A DNA stretch of 64,000 nt from Synechococcus sp. RS9909 (GCF_014279595.1 NZ_CP047943.1:1858422-1922421), one strand, 5' to 3'. Shown: positions 8,791 to 18,677, counted from the first letter of the stretch. The notes: generated by a model not told the origin, from the letters alone. Made by a program: numbers and translations.

Positions 8791-9255
8791 TCAGGCAGCG
8801 GCGCGGTCCTGACGCTCGCGCCGGGAGGCAAGGTCGGAAGGGGGCTCCTGCAGACCCTCCAGATGGGAGCGGATCATCCGCAGCTCTTCGAGAATCGCCC
8901 CGAGGCATTGCTGCGTGGCGGTCGAGGGTGAGTTCAATACCTCAACGGTGACTTCCTTGATCCGCAGCACATCTTTGGCAAATCGAGCCACCTCGTTGGG
9001 GTGAAACAGAAGCGGATCTTTCTGATCGCTTCGGTATTCGGGATTGAGCTTGCGGGGATTGAAAGGAGGATTGAGGTTTCTCGGATCGGTATTGGTGTAG
9101 CGATACACCGAGGCACGGGACCGATTCAGTGACTTTTGAACGTCTTCGATACCGACAAGGGCATCGGAGCGCGACATCACCGCATCCACATCAACGGAGG
9201 GGTCAACCGTGCCAGCGGTGGCGGAAAGACTGGGGTCGACCGGCCGTGAAAACAT
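8791..9255 (-). CDS. Conserved hypothetical protein with a possible helix-turn-helix
   Basis: A 154-residue soluble protein. The middle (residues about 32-55) reads LVGIEDVQKSLNRSRASVYR, like a helix-turn-helix of the MerR/AlpA kind, followed by TNTDPRNLNPPFNPRKLNPE, LLFHPNEVARFAKDVL and a C-terminal helix. The pattern 'HTH, then a short list of position-defining residues' suggests DNA binding, but I do not recognise the family. It is divergent from proS, with about 145 bp between, so it could act on that shared region. Confidence 0.65.
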   Translation of the reverse strand: MFSRPVDPSLSATAGTVDPSVDVDAVMSRSDALVGIEDVQKSLNRSRASVYRYTNTDPRNLNPPFNPRKLNPEYRSDQKDPLLFHPNEVARFAKDVLRIKEVTVEVLNSPSTATQQCLGAILEELRMIRSHLEGLQEPPSDLASRRERQDRAAA

Positions 9256-9401
9256 GGAGCAAGCCTTATGGCGACTGAAGTCTCACGGACGTTAGCAGTT
9301 GAGACTCAGTCGTCACTCCCTCTCTCCCGGATCGGGTCCACTTCGCAGATCGACCCTCTCTGGGGCGGTGGTAATTTCCCGCTTCTTGCTGAATCACGAT
9401 C

Positions 9402-11186
9402 ATGCGCGTCTCCCGCCTGATGCTGGTGACGTTGCGGGATGTTCCCGCAGACGCGGAGATCGCTTCCCATCAGCTGCTGCTTCGAGGTGGATTCATCCGA
9501 CGGGTGGGATCTGGGATCTATGCCTACTTACCGCTGATGTGGCGCGTGCTTCAGCGAATCAATGCGATCGTGCGCGAGGAAATGAACGCGTTAGGGGCCC
9601 TCGAGACCCTGCTGCCCCAGCTCCAACCGGCTGAACTCTGGGAACGCAGCGGTCGCTGGCAGGGCTACACCGCCGGGGAAGGGATCATGTTTCATCTCGA
9701 TGACCGGCAAGGACGTCAGCTCGGCCTGGGGCCGACCCATGAAGAAGTGATCACGTCGTTAGCGGGTGAACTGCTGCGGTCCTACCGGCAACTCCCTGTC
9801 ACGCTCTATCAGATCCAGAGCAAGTTTCGCGATGAGATCCGCCCCAGGTTCGGGTTGATGCGCGGTCGTGAATTCATCATGAAGGATGCGTATTCCTTCC
9901 ACGCCGACGCATCGGATCTGCAGGCCTGTTATGGGGCCATGGATGGGGCTTATCGCCGGATTTTCGACCGTTGCGGCCTCCAGACCGTGGCGGTGGAGGC
10001 TGATAGCGGCGCCATCGGTGGCGCCGCCTCCCAGGAGTTCATGGTCACGGCCGAAGCCGGTGAAGACCTGATCCTGATGAGTGAATCCGGCAGCTACGCC
10101 GCCAACCTCGAGAAGGCCGTCTCGATCGCGCCTGACGCCATTCCACTCCCCGAGGGCGACAGCCGGTCGATCGACACGCCCGGACAGCACACGATTGAGG
10201 CTCTCTGCCGTGCACAGCAACTCGACCCCTCCCAGGTCGTGAAGGTTCTCGCGCTGATTGCCCGCATGGCCTCCGGCAGCGAGCGCCCCGTTCTGGCCTG
10301 CCTTCGGGGCGACCAGGAGCTGAACGAGGTGAAGCTGATCAACGCCCTCACCGCTGCGCTCGGTGAGGGGGTGCTGGATCTGGCCGCCGTGACTGCCGAA
10401 GAGCTGGAACGGCAAGGACTCAATCCATGGCCCTTCGGAGCCCTCGGCCCCGACCTGGAGGACAGCCGACTCGCGGGCGCGCGCACCTGGGTCCCCACGT
10501 TTCTGCGCTTCGCCGACCCCACCGCTCTGGCGCTCGAGCGATTCGTGTGCGGCGCGAACAGCCCCGACCAGCACCGTTGGGGGTGGCGTTGGCCTGACTG
10601 CCAGGTCTTGCCTCAGGCGGTAGATCTACGCAATGCCCAGGCCGGCGACCGCTGCCAGAGCGATCCGGAGCAGACCCTGATGGCACGGCGCGGCATCGAG
10701 GTGGGCCACATTTTTCAGTTGGGCCGGAAATATTCGCAAGCGATGGACGCCAGCTTCACCAACGCCGATGGGGGGCAGGAAGCGCTCTGGATGGGCTGCT
10801 ACGGCATCGGTGTGTCCCGCCTGGCGCAGGCGGCGGTGGAACAACATCACGACGACGCCGGCATCTGCTGGCCGCTGGCGATCGCTCCCTTCCAGGTGAT
10901 TGTGGTGGTGGCCAACCTGCAGGAGGCAACACAACGCAGCCTCGGCGAAGATCTCTACGCCAGGTTGATGGCCCAAGGCGTGGATGCCCTGCTCGATGAC
11001 CGTCAGGAGCGGGCTGGGGTGAAATTCAAGGATGCGGATCTGATCGGCATTCCCTGGCGGATCGTGGTCGGCCGCGCCGCCGCTGACGGACAGGTGGAAC
11101 TGGTGGAACGGGCGACTCGCCAGGCCGACGTGCTGACGGTTGACGCCGCACTGGAGCGGGTGCTCGCTGCGGTTGCCGCCACCTGA
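9402..11186 (+). CDS. proS: Proline--tRNA ligase
   Basis: Charges tRNA-Pro with proline. Class II synthetase of 594 residues, bacterial type: motif 1 region RRVGSGIYAYLPLMWRVLQ, motif 2 SKFRDEIRPRFGLMRGREFIMKDAYSF, an inserted editing domain (about 225-400), motif 3 near GCYGIGVSRLAQAAVEQ, and a C-terminal anticodon-binding domain. Length and domain order match the family. It starts the proS - psb27 - purA group transcribed rightward. Confidence 0.97.
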   Translation: MRVSRLMLVTLRDVPADAEIASHQLLLRGGFIRRVGSGIYAYLPLMWRVLQRINAIVREEMNALGALETLLPQLQPAELWERSGRWQGYTAGEGIMFHLDDRQGRQLGLGPTHEEVITSLAGELLRSYRQLPVTLYQIQSKFRDEIRPRFGLMRGREFIMKDAYSFHADASDLQACYGAMDGAYRRIFDRCGLQTVAVEADSGAIGGAASQEFMVTAEAGEDLILMSESGSYAANLEKAVSIAPDAIPLPEGDSRSIDTPGQHTIEALCRAQQLDPSQVVKVLALIARMASGSERPVLACLRGDQELNEVKLINALTAALGEGVLDLAAVTAEELERQGLNPWPFGALGPDLEDSRLAGARTWVPTFLRFADPTALALERFVCGANSPDQHRWGWRWPDCQVLPQAVDLRNAQAGDRCQSDPEQTLMARRGIEVGHIFQLGRKYSQAMDASFTNADGGQEALWMGCYGIGVSRLAQAAVEQHHDDAGICWPLAIAPFQVIVVVANLQEATQRSLGEDLYARLMAQGVDALLDDRQERAGVKFKDADLIGIPWRIVVGRAAADGQVELVERATRQADVLTVDAALERVLAAVAAT

Positions 11187-11246
11187 ACCGACCCATCCAG
11201 GTCGCTTCGCCGACACCTTTACAGTCCTGAGAGCTGATCCGTCGCC

Positions 11247-11684
11247 ATGCTCACCGCCCTGCTTCGCCTGACGAACACGTTGCTCAGGGCGGCCGCGACG
11301 GCAGCACTGGCCGCCACCCTCTGCGTCGCCCTCCTGCTCACGGCCTGTTCAGGGGCCTCCGCCTCCGGCCTGAGCGGTGATTACGTCGAAGACACCGTGG
11401 CGGTGGCCCACAGACTGCAGGCCACCATCGCCCTTCCGCAGGATGATGCCGATCGGCCGGAAGCGGAGGCGGAAGCCCGCACGCTGATCAACGACTACAT
11501 GTCGCGCTACCGGCCGCGGCCCCAGGTGAACGGACTCGCATCCTTCACCACCATGCAGACGGCCCTGAACTCCCTCGCCGGCCACTACAACACCTACGCC
11601 AATCGCCCCCTGCCTGAGGGCCTCAAAGAGCGGGTCGACAAAGAGCTCACCAAGGCGGAGCGGGCGGCCGTGCGCGGCAGCTGA
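11247..11684 (+). CDS. psb27: Photosystem II assembly lipoprotein Psb27
   Basis: Lumenal factor that binds CP43 during photosystem II assembly and repair. The signal peptide runs to a lipobox LLTAC (lipidated Cys near residue 34). The mature part has the Psb27 four-helix pattern: GDYVEDTVAVAHRLQATI, EARTLINDYMSRYRPRPQV, FTTMQTALNSLAGHY and RVDKELTKAERA. A length of 145 residues is normal. It lies 60 bp after proS. Confidence 0.96.
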   Translation: MLTALLRLTNTLLRAAATAALAATLCVALLLTACSGASASGLSGDYVEDTVAVAHRLQATIALPQDDADRPEAEAEARTLINDYMSRYRPRPQVNGLASFTTMQTALNSLAGHYNTYANRPLPEGLKERVDKELTKAERAAVRGS

Positions 11685-11708
11685 GCGCTGCGAACCACTG
11701 CTTTTCTT

Positions 11709-11737
11709 TTGACCGAAGGGTGGTGGATCTGTAAAGC
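11709..11737 (+). promoter_or_regulatory. Candidate sigma-70-type promoter of purA
   Basis: TTGACC at 11709-11714 and TAAAGC at 11732-11737 are 17 bp apart, close to consensus, and lie 36-64 bp upstream of the purA GTG. A start of transcription near 11744 would fit. Read from the sequence only. Confidence 0.45.
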
Positions 11738-11772
11738 TGTCGGATTGTGCAGATTGGCGGCTTCGGGCCGCA

Positions 11773-13092
11773 GTGTCTTTGGCCAACGTTGTCGTCATCG
11801 GTGCGCAGTGGGGTGACGAAGGGAAAGGGAAGATCACCGACCTTCTGAGTCGTTCCGCCGATGTGGTCGTCCGCTATCAGGGGGGCGTCAACGCTGGCCA
11901 CACCATCGTGGTGGACGGACAGGTGCTCAAACTGCACCTCATTCCTTCCGGCATTCTTTATCCCGACACCATCTGTCTGATCGGTTCAGGAACGGTGGTG
12001 GATCCCAAGGTGATGCTTGGGGAACTCGACATGCTGATCGAGAATGGCATCGACATCTCCGGCCTGCAGCTGGCGTCGACGGCCCACGTGACCATGCCGT
12101 ATCACCGCCTGCTGGATCAGGCGATGGAGATGCAGCGCGGTGATCGACGGATTGGCACGACCGGTCGAGGGATTGGCCCCACCTACGCCGACAAGTCCCA
12201 GCGCAGTGGCATTCGCGTGATTGACCTGCTGGATGAACAGCGGCTGCGGGATCGCCTCGAAGGCCCCCTCAAGGAGAAGAACCAGCTCCTGGAAACCATC
12301 TACGGCATGGAGCCCGTCGATGGGGAAGCGGTGATCGAGGAATATCTCGGCTACGGACGTCGCCTCGCTCCTCATGTGGTTGATTGCACCCGGGCGATTC
12401 ACACGGCGGCACGGAATCGCAAGAACATCCTCTTCGAAGGAGCGCAGGGAACCCTGCTCGACCTCGACCATGGCACCTATCCCTACGTCACCTCCTCCAA
12501 CCCGGTGTCGGGAGGTGCCTGCATCGGCGCCGGCGTCGGTCCGACCCTGATCGACCGGGTGATCGGTGTCGCCAAGGCCTACACAACCCGCGTTGGCGAA
12601 GGGCCTTTCCCCACTGAACTGAGCGGCAGTCTCAACGATCAGCTCACCGAACGCGGCGGTGAATTCGGCACCACCACCGGCCGCCGCCGTCGCTGTGGCT
12701 GGTTTGACGGGGTGATCGGTCGGTATGCGGTTGAGGTCAATGGGCTCGATTGTCTGGCGGTGACCAAGCTGGACGTGCTCGACGAGCTGGATGCCATCCA
12801 GGTGTGTGTGGCTTATGAGCTCGACGGGCAGACGATCGAATATTTCCCCAGCTGCGCCGAGGAATTTTCCCGTTGCAAGCCGATCTTCAAAACCCTGCCG
12901 GGCTGGCAGTGCTCCACCGCCGATTGCCGCCGACTGGAGGATCTGCCGGAACAAGCGATGGCCTACCTGCGTTTCCTCGCCGATCTGATGGAAGTGCCCA
13001 TCGCCATCGTCTCGCTGGGCGCCAGCCGGGATCAGACGATCGTGGTGGAAGATCCGATTCACGGACCGAAACGGGCCCTGCTAAGCGCCTGA
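11773..13092 (+). CDS. purA: Adenylosuccinate synthetase
   Basis: First step from IMP to AMP: IMP + Asp + GTP to adenylosuccinate. 439 residues from a GTG start; N-terminal [15 protein letters not shown] is the GTP-binding glycine loop, followed by [66 protein letters not shown] and the C-terminal [14 protein letters not shown]-binding segment. Complete and of normal length. A PfkB kinase of the adenosine kinase type follows 58 bp downstream, so purine conversion genes cluster here. Confidence 0.97.
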   Translation: MSLANVVVIGAQWGDEGKGKITDLLSRSADVVVRYQGGVNAGHTIVVDGQVLKLHLIPSGILYPDTICLIGSGTVVDPKVMLGELDMLIENGIDISGLQLASTAHVTMPYHRLLDQAMEMQRGDRRIGTTGRGIGPTYADKSQRSGIRVIDLLDEQRLRDRLEGPLKEKNQLLETIYGMEPVDGEAVIEEYLGYGRRLAPHVVDCTRAIHTAARNRKNILFEGAQGTLLDLDHGTYPYVTSSNPVSGGACIGAGVGPTLIDRVIGVAKAYTTRVGEGPFPTELSGSLNDQLTERGGEFGTTTGRRRRCGWFDGVIGRYAVEVNGLDCLAVTKLDVLDELDAIQVCVAYELDGQTIEYFPSCAEEFSRCKPIFKTLPGWQCSTADCRRLEDLPEQAMAYLRFLADLMEVPIAIVSLGASRDQTIVVEDPIHGPKRALLSA

Positions 13093-13150
13093 CCAACAGC
13101 CGCAGCGCTCGAAGGGCGATACTGCCGCTGTTCTGCGCCTTGATGGCCCC

Positions 13151-14167
13151 ATGACGACACCCCGATTCAGCAACCACGACTGCTCCCTGGATGTGGTGGG
13201 AATCGGTAACGCGATCGTGGACGTGCTCGTGCAGACCGATGACAGCTTTCTCGAGACGCACGGTCTGAACAAGGGCGCCATGGCTCTGGTGGATGAGAAC
13301 CAGGCCCACGCGCTCTATGAAGCCAGCGGCAGCGGTCTGGAGACATCGGGTGGCTCGGCGGCCAATACCCTCGCGGGTCTGGCGCAGCTGGGCAGTCGCG
13401 CCGGCTTCATTGGCAGGGTCCGCAACGACCAGCTGGGCGAGATCTTCAGCCACGACATCCGCGCCGTCGGCACACGCTTTGACACCCCTGCAGCGATCGA
13501 TGGCCCCAGCACGGCCCGCTGCCTGATCCTGGTCACCCCCGATGCCCAGCGCACGATGTGCACCTACCTCGGAGCCTCGGTGCAGCTCGAACCGGAAGAC
13601 CTGGACCTTTCGATGGTGCGAGACACCAAGGTGCTCTATCTGGAGGGCTATCTCTGGGACAGCCCCGCCGCCAAACGGGCCTTCATCTCCGCTGCGGAAA
13701 CCTGCCGGCAGAGTGGTGGCCAGGTGGCCCTGTCACTCTCCGATGGCTTCTGCGTGGACCGGCACCGCGACAGCTTCCTGGAGCTGGTGAACGGTCATGT
13801 GGATGTGTTGTTCGCCAACGAGAGTGAGATCACGTCGCTGTACGGCACGGACGATTTCGATCACGCCATCGCCCAGGTGAAGGGCTGTTGCCACGTGGCG
13901 GCCCTCACCCGCAGCGAAAAAGGTTCGGTGGTGCTCAGCGGCGATCAACGCTGGGACGTTCCCGCCTACAAGCTGGGGGATCTGATCGACACCACCGGCG
14001 CCGGCGACCTCTATGCCGGCGGCTTCCTGCATGGCTACACCCAGGGGCTCGATCTGGAGACCTGCGGCCGGATCGGCTCCCTCTGTGCCGGGCAGGTGGT
14101 CACCCAGCTCGGCCCCCGCTCCCAGGTGTCACTCCAGACGTTGGTGCGGGAGCACCTGGGGAGCTAA
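13151..14167 (+). CDS. PfkB family carbohydrate kinase, adenosine-kinase-like
   Basis: Ribokinase-family enzyme of 338 residues. Two PfkB signatures are visible: SGGSAANTLAGLAQLGSRAGFIG (about 75-97) and DTTGAGDLYAGGFLHG near 278, with the catalytic Asp in GAGD. N-terminal DVVGIGNAIVDVLV and the acceptor site resemble adenosine kinases. Adenosine salvage to AMP fits its position after purA, but ribose or fructose as substrate cannot be excluded. The 3' end overlaps the convergent cutA by 39 bp. Confidence 0.88.
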   Translation: MTTPRFSNHDCSLDVVGIGNAIVDVLVQTDDSFLETHGLNKGAMALVDENQAHALYEASGSGLETSGGSAANTLAGLAQLGSRAGFIGRVRNDQLGEIFSHDIRAVGTRFDTPAAIDGPSTARCLILVTPDAQRTMCTYLGASVQLEPEDLDLSMVRDTKVLYLEGYLWDSPAAKRAFISAAETCRQSGGQVALSLSDGFCVDRHRDSFLELVNGHVDVLFANESEITSLYGTDDFDHAIAQVKGCCHVAALTRSEKGSVVLSGDQRWDVPAYKLGDLIDTTGAGDLYAGGFLHGYTQGLDLETCGRIGSLCAGQVVTQLGPRSQVSLQTLVREHLGS

Positions 14168-14497
14168 CGCCTCCCGCAGCCAGCCGCCATAGGCGGCTGA
14201 TGCTGATGCAGTCCAGTGCAGGCACTCGGGTGTGTCGTAACTGTGCAGTGTGTCGAGGGCCTGCCTGAGCGGGACCAGGCCCTCAGGTGAGGTCTTGATC
14301 AGGAGCTGCACCTCCTCAGCCCGTTCAACTTCACCGTTCCAGCGGTAGCAGGAGCGGATCGGCATCAGGCTCACGCAGGCGGCCAGGCGGCGCTCCACCA
14401 GGGCTGAGGCCAGGGCTTCCGCCCGCTCACGATCGGCTTCGGTGGTGAGCACCAGCGTGATCGGTGCGGCCTCGGATCGGGAGTCCATCAGCAGCAA
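14129..14497 (-). CDS. cutA: Divalent-cation tolerance protein CutA
   Basis: Small trimeric CutA1-family protein, 122 residues. Family marks: ITLVLTTEADRERAEALASALVERRLAACVSLMPIRSCYRWNGEVERAEEVQLLIKT-type sequence, of which LAACVS, YRWNGEVE and LLIKTS are the diagnostic parts, and YDTPECLHW at the end. It has been linked to metal tolerance, but its molecular job in cyanobacteria is not settled. 6 bp downstream of cobK in the same direction. Confidence 0.92.
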   Translation of the reverse strand: MLLMDSRSEAAPITLVLTTEADRERAEALASALVERRLAACVSLMPIRSCYRWNGEVERAEEVQLLIKTSPEGLVPLRQALDTLHSYDTPECLHWTASASAAYGGWLREALAPQVLPHQRLE

Positions 14498-14503
14498 GGA
14501 GGG

Positions 14504-15298
14504 TCAGGCCAGAGCAGCCAGAAGCGCCTCCACGCTATGCACAACCGACACTCCGGCGGGTGGCGCCGGCCGCCGCAGCAACCAGAGCCGCAGGCCCAGC
14601 GCCTCCGCAACCCGATGCCAGCAGCGTTCGCTCGCCCCACCAGACTGGCGGCAGAGCACATCCGTGATCTGCCAGCGGCGACAGAGAGCCAGCTCCAGAG
14701 CCCCGCTTGACCCCGCCGGCGCGAGCGACTGAAGAGGCCGGAGCAGGGCGAGCTGCTCGGGCGGAATCCCCGCCGCCCGGGCTTGACGCAGACCAGCGGG
14801 GGTGGGCAGCACGCGGGCGAACAGCTGGGGTGGCGGTGGCGGCAAGGCCGCCACGACAGCCGAGAGATGGCGCGCCCCCAGGGCCAGCAGCAAGCGCTCC
14901 GCACGCAGAAACCGAACGTTGTCGATCAAGTGCAGCGCCGCGGCCGCTGCTGGGGCGATCGGTTCCAGCCTCCGCTCGAAACGCACCAGACACCCTGAGG
15001 AGGCGCCGCAGGCCTCCACTAACTGGCGGCTGATCACCGTGGCGAAGGGATGGGTGGCATCCACCACCCGATCGATCCTCTGGGTCGCCAGCCGGTGCCG
15101 TATCGCCGCCACATCAGCCAGCGGACCCACCCAGACATGGCTGAGTGGCAGCTGGCGGTAGGCCGCTGCGGCGCCAGGCGTCACAACGCTGACGCTGACC
15201 CGCCAGCCCTGCCGGAGCATGGCGTGAGCCAGGCCTGGCCCCTCACCGGTGCCGGCGAGAAGCCACAGATGCCCCTGGCGATTGTGCGGGTCGTGCAT
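14504..15298 (-). CDS. cobK: Precorrin-6A/cobalt-precorrin-6A reductase
   Basis: NAD(P)H-dependent reductase of the cobalamin pathway, cytoplasmic. N-terminal LWLLAGTGEGPGLAHAML is the nucleotide-binding start typical of CobK/CbiJ; RIDRVVDATHPFA with DATHP is diagnostic. Residue count (264) is typical. It shares a 34-bp divergent gap with ssb and is followed by cutA. The cobalt-dependent (CbiJ) form is expected in cyanobacteria because they make B12-type corrinoids anaerobically, but sequence alone does not decide. Confidence 0.9.
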   Translation of the reverse strand: MHDPHNRQGHLWLLAGTGEGPGLAHAMLRQGWRVSVSVVTPGAAAAYRQLPLSHVWVGPLADVAAIRHRLATQRIDRVVDATHPFATVISRQLVEACGASSGCLVRFERRLEPIAPAAAAALHLIDNVRFLRAERLLLALGARHLSAVVAALPPPPPQLFARVLPTPAGLRQARAAGIPPEQLALLRPLQSLAPAGSSGALELALCRRWQITDVLCRQSGGASERCWHRVAEALGLRLWLLRRPAPPAGVSVVHSVEALLAALA

Positions 15299-15332
15299 CA
15301 GGATGGCGGCTCCATCAAGGCGTCAGACGGCG

Positions 15333-15800
15333 ATGAACCACTGCGTGCTCGAAGTGGAGGTGCTGGAGGCCCCCACCCTTCGCTACACCCAGGACAACCA
15401 GACGCCGATTGCGGAGATGGAGGTGCGCTTCGACGCCCTGCGCGCCGACGATCCCGCCGGTCAGATCAAAGTGGTGGGCTGGGGAAATCTGGCCCAGGAT
15501 CTGCAGAACCGGGTTCAGCCGGGGCAGCGCCTTGTGATCGAGGGACGCCTGCGCATGAGCACCGTGCCGCGGCCGGACGGCATGAAAGAGAAACGTGCCG
15601 AATTCACGCTCTCCCGCCTGCATCCGGTGGGAACCGCAGCCGCCGGCGCTCCGTCCGCCAGCCCTTCCGCAACGGGCGGCAGGACAGCCCAGCCCAGCCG
15701 TCAGGCCTCCGCCAACCGCCCGCCTGCGCCTGCCCAGGACGACGCCGCCACCTGGAACAGCGCACCGCTGGTGCCCGACACCGACGACATCCCCTTCTGA
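15333..15800 (+). CDS. ssb: Single-stranded DNA-binding protein
   Basis: OB-fold protein that coats single-stranded DNA. ATG at 15333 (MNHCVLEVEVLEAPTLRY) starts the OB fold: QTPIAEMEVRFDA, IKVVGWGNLAQDLQNRVQPGQRLVIEGRL, RAEFTLSRLHPVG. The tail (about 105-155) is Pro/Ala/Ser-rich and ends DTDDIPF, the acidic tip that docks partner proteins such as PriA, which is encoded nearby. Longer frame starts at 15249 overlap cobK and are rejected. Confidence 0.93.
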   Translation: MNHCVLEVEVLEAPTLRYTQDNQTPIAEMEVRFDALRADDPAGQIKVVGWGNLAQDLQNRVQPGQRLVIEGRLRMSTVPRPDGMKEKRAEFTLSRLHPVGTAAAGAPSASPSATGGRTAQPSRQASANRPPAPAQDDAATWNSAPLVPDTDDIPF

Positions 15801-15835
15801 AGAACGATCCACTCGCAACTTGACCACCCGATCGA

Positions 15836-16084
15836 TCAGGTGGTCGGGTCGAGTCGCTCCGCGGCCTTGGCGAGCAACTGACCCAGTTCCCGCTCCAGGG
15901 CCGCCAGATCGAGACGCAGATCCGACCAGCGACCGCGATCGATCTGTTCGAGCAGCCAGGCCCGGTCTTGATCGAGCTGGGCGATCAGCTCGACCAGCTC
16001 CGGGGTCCCCGCTGCGGCCGTGCCGGGCATGTCTGACGCAGGACGGTCCATGGGCGGAGGCATCGTGATCCCCATTCTCCCCAT
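15836..16084 (-). CDS. Small hypothetical protein
   Basis: 82 residues; a Met/Pro-rich start followed by an amphipathic helical region (ELVELIAQLDQDRAWLLEQID, then DLAALERELGQLLAKAAERL) likely to form a coiled coil. Convergent to ssb with 35 bp between. I do not recognise a function. Confidence 0.6.
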   Translation of the reverse strand: MGRMGITMPPPMDRPASDMPGTAAAGTPELVELIAQLDQDRAWLLEQIDRGRWSDLRLDLAALERELGQLLAKAAERLDPTT

Positions 16085-16147
16085 GGCGCCACGCCATCGC
16101 GATCGATTCCATCACCAGGCACCAGGGGCATGCAGCAGAGTGCAGCC

Positions 16148-16702
16148 ATGAACAACCTGCTTTCCCCAGGCAATCTGATCACCGTGGCCGGTGGCGTGCT
16201 CACCGTGGTGGGCGCCGTCGCCTACGGCAGCGGCAATGCCAACCTCAGTTTGCCAACGATCTTCTACGGGATCCCGATCCTGCTGGGTGGCCTGGCCTTG
16301 AAATCCTCGGAGCTGCCTCCTGCGAAGCGGGTGACGCCGGCCGGTCAGCTCAAGAACGAACGGGCCGATGCTGCCCCGGAACTGGCCAAGCTGCTCAGCG
16401 ATGTGACCCGCTGGCGCTACGGCCAGAAAGCCCATCTCGAATCATCCCTGGAAGCCCTGAAGCTCTGGGATGAAGACGAACCGCCCCAGCTGCTCGAGAT
16501 CGAAGAACTGCATGGCCCATCGGGATATGGGCTCAGGCTGCGCTTCAAGCGTGGCAAGGTTCCCCTGGAGCAGTGGCAGGAGAAGCAGGAACGGCTCGGT
16601 CGCTTCTTCGCCAAGGGGTTGCAGGCCCAGATCACAGCGTTGGGATCCGCTCGGCTGGACCTCACCCTGCTGCCCGCCGCAGGCGAGCATGGTCAGCAGT
16701 GA
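16148..16702 (+). CDS. DUF2854 domain membrane protein
   Basis: A 184-residue protein of the cyanobacterial/plastid DUF2854 family. Two membrane segments at the N-terminus (LITVAGGVLTVVGAVAYGSG and IFYGIPILLGGLALK) precede a soluble domain with DVTRWRYGQKAHLESSLEALKLWDEDEPPQLL. Function unknown. ATG at 16148 (MNNLLSPGNL) is preferred; the frame also allows 16130. Runs into argB with a 9-bp gap, so the two are probably co-transcribed. Confidence 0.82.
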   Translation: MNNLLSPGNLITVAGGVLTVVGAVAYGSGNANLSLPTIFYGIPILLGGLALKSSELPPAKRVTPAGQLKNERADAAPELAKLLSDVTRWRYGQKAHLESSLEALKLWDEDEPPQLLEIEELHGPSGYGLRLRFKRGKVPLEQWQEKQERLGRFFAKGLQAQITALGSARLDLTLLPAAGEHGQQ

Positions 16703-16711
16703 GCACGAGCG

Positions 16712-17575
16712 ATGGCCAGTGACGACGCCCTGAGGGTTTCGGTTCTCAGTGAAGCCCTTCCCTACATCCAGCGCTTCGCAGGGCGCCGGATCGTGGTCAA
16801 ATACGGCGGTGCCGCCATGGCCCATGCCTCGCTTCAGGAGGCCGTGTTCCGCGATCTGGCCCTGCTCACGAGCGTGGGGGTTCGCCCGGTCGTGGTACAC
16901 GGTGGTGGCCCGGAGATCAACCACTGGCTGAAAAAGCTGGAGATTCCCGCCGAATTCCGCGACGGGCTGCGAGTCACCGACCCTTCCACGATGGATGTGG
17001 TGGAAATGGTGCTGGTTGGACGGGTCAACAAGCAGATCGTGAATGGGCTCAATCGACTGGGTGCCCGTGCCGTGGGCCTCAGCGGCAGCGATGGGGGCCT
17101 GGTGCAGGCCCGCCCCTGGGGGGACGGCAGCCACGGACTGGTGGGGGATGTGGCCCGGGTGGACCCCGACGTGCTCGAACCTCTCCTGGAGAAGGGCTAT
17201 GTGCCGGTGATCTCCAGCGTGGCGGCCACCAGCGATGGCCGTGCGCACAACATCAACGCCGACACGGTGGCCGGCGAACTCGCCGCGGCCCTGGAAGCGG
17301 AAAAGCTGATCCTGCTCACCGACACCCCCGGCATCCTGCGGGATCGGCAGGATCCTGAGTCGCTGATCCGCCAACTGCGCCTGTCGGAGGCGCGGCAGCT
17401 GATCGCCGAAGGGGTGGTAGCCGGCGGCATGACCCCGAAAACCGAGTGCTGCATCCGCGCTCTGGCCCAGGGGGTGGCCGCGGCCCACATCATCGATGGC
17501 CGCGTCCCCCATGCCCTGTTGCTGGAGGTGTTCACCGATGCGGGAATCGGCACCATGGTGCTGGGTCGCGGTTGA
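16712..17575 (+). CDS. argB: Acetylglutamate kinase
   Basis: Second step of arginine synthesis: N-acetylglutamate + ATP. 287 residues; [10 protein letters not shown] (phosphate-binding Lys), [48 protein letters not shown] and [17 protein letters not shown] are all present. In cyanobacteria the enzyme is controlled by arginine and by PII; the N-terminal helix used for PII and arginine sensing is represented by [13 protein letters not shown]. Confidence 0.97.
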   Translation: MASDDALRVSVLSEALPYIQRFAGRRIVVKYGGAAMAHASLQEAVFRDLALLTSVGVRPVVVHGGGPEINHWLKKLEIPAEFRDGLRVTDPSTMDVVEMVLVGRVNKQIVNGLNRLGARAVGLSGSDGGLVQARPWGDGSHGLVGDVARVDPDVLEPLLEKGYVPVISSVAATSDGRAHNINADTVAGELAAALEAEKLILLTDTPGILRDRQDPESLIRQLRLSEARQLIAEGVVAGGMTPKTECCIRALAQGVAAAHIIDGRVPHALLLEVFTDAGIGTMVLGRG

Positions 17576-17578
17576 TCG

Positions 17579-18676
17579 ATGAGCACGCCCACGGCAGCGG
17601 CGGAGGCCGCCCTCGAACGGGGGGATTACGGCCAGTGCCTGCAGCTGTTGGAGCCGCTCGCCGCGGAGCACCCGATCACGGATCCCCTGGGCGCCCATCT
17701 GCGCATGCTGATGGTCACCGCCTGGATGGGCCAGGGCCAGGAGGAAAAAGCCCTGAGCACCTGCCGGCTGCTCACCCGCTGCAAAGACAGCGAGATGCGC
17801 AACCGCGCCCGCCAACTGCTCACGGTGCTGGAGGCGCCCAGCCTGCAGCGACCGGCCCGCTGGTCGATGCAACTGCCAACACTGGCGATCGATCCTCAGC
17901 TGGGGGCACCCCCTCAATCAGCACGGCGCCGACCTCGTCAGCTGCCGGCCGCTCCACCGCCGCCGCCCACAGGGCCAACCCAGGCAGCGGCTCCGGGTTT
18001 TGCTGTCGTGGTGCTGGCCGCGCTGCTGGGGCTCACCCTGCTGTTGGGGGGTTGTGGTCGCCTGACCGCAGACATTCACCTGCCCGGCCCCGACCGGATC
18101 CAACTGGGCTGGAGCACCGCCAGTGAGAACGACCAGCTGCTTCCCTGGCAGGGGCGGCTGGCGGCCAGTCTCGACGCCACAGGGGATGACTGGACGCTGC
18201 ACAGCAGCGACCACGGGCAGCAGGAGTTTGCAAGCGCCGTCCTGCGGAGTCAGGACGCTGAAGCGCTCTGGCAGCGCAGCGTGGCGGTCGCTGCCGCAGC
18301 GGCCGGACTGCACCTCCCTCCACCGCAGCTGAGCCTGCAGGAGCGCAACTGGTTCCTCGGAGTGCAACAGCGGCTGGAGCTCAGCCTTGATCTGAGCCCG
18401 CTGCAGGACTTGCCCCTGCCTGCCCTGGACGTGCGCATCCAACCGGCACCCTCACGCCGGGCCCAGCACGGTGCACCGAATCGAGCGGAGCGCCAGGGCA
18501 ACGCCCTGATCTGGTCCCTGGAGCCGGGCCGGGTCAACCAGCTGTCGATGCACTTCTGGCGCTGGAATCCGCTGGGCATCGGCAGTGTGGCCGTGGTGCT
18601 GCTGCTGGCGATCAGCCTGCTGTTGCAGCGGCTGAGACTGACCATGGGGTTCGGCTATCCAGAACTCCCCTCGTGA
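17579..18676 (+). CDS. DUF3153 protein with TPR-like N-terminus
   Basis: 365 residues. The first ~85 residues form TPR-like helices (ALERGDYGQCLQLLEPLAA, LRMLMVTAWMGQGQEEKAL), then a Pro-rich linker, a membrane segment ending in LLGGCG (about 140-160), an extracytoplasmic domain starting RLTADIHLPGPDRIQLGW and a C-terminal membrane anchor (VAVVLLLAISLLLQRL). The second half matches the cyanobacterial DUF3153 pattern. It follows argB by 3 bp. Function unknown; the fusion of TPR and DUF3153 is of note. Confidence 0.75.
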   Translation: MSTPTAAAEAALERGDYGQCLQLLEPLAAEHPITDPLGAHLRMLMVTAWMGQGQEEKALSTCRLLTRCKDSEMRNRARQLLTVLEAPSLQRPARWSMQLPTLAIDPQLGAPPQSARRRPRQLPAAPPPPPTGPTQAAAPGFAVVVLAALLGLTLLLGGCGRLTADIHLPGPDRIQLGWSTASENDQLLPWQGRLAASLDATGDDWTLHSSDHGQQEFASAVLRSQDAEALWQRSVAVAAAAAGLHLPPPQLSLQERNWFLGVQQRLELSLDLSPLQDLPLPALDVRIQPAPSRRAQHGAPNRAERQGNALIWSLEPGRVNQLSMHFWRWNPLGIGSVAVVLLLAISLLLQRLRLTMGFGYPELPS

Positions 18677-18677
18677 T

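Noticed and set aside
16442-17917. 491-codon minus-strand frame
   Set aside because: Antisense to argB and DUF2854; composition is typical of an antisense shadow.
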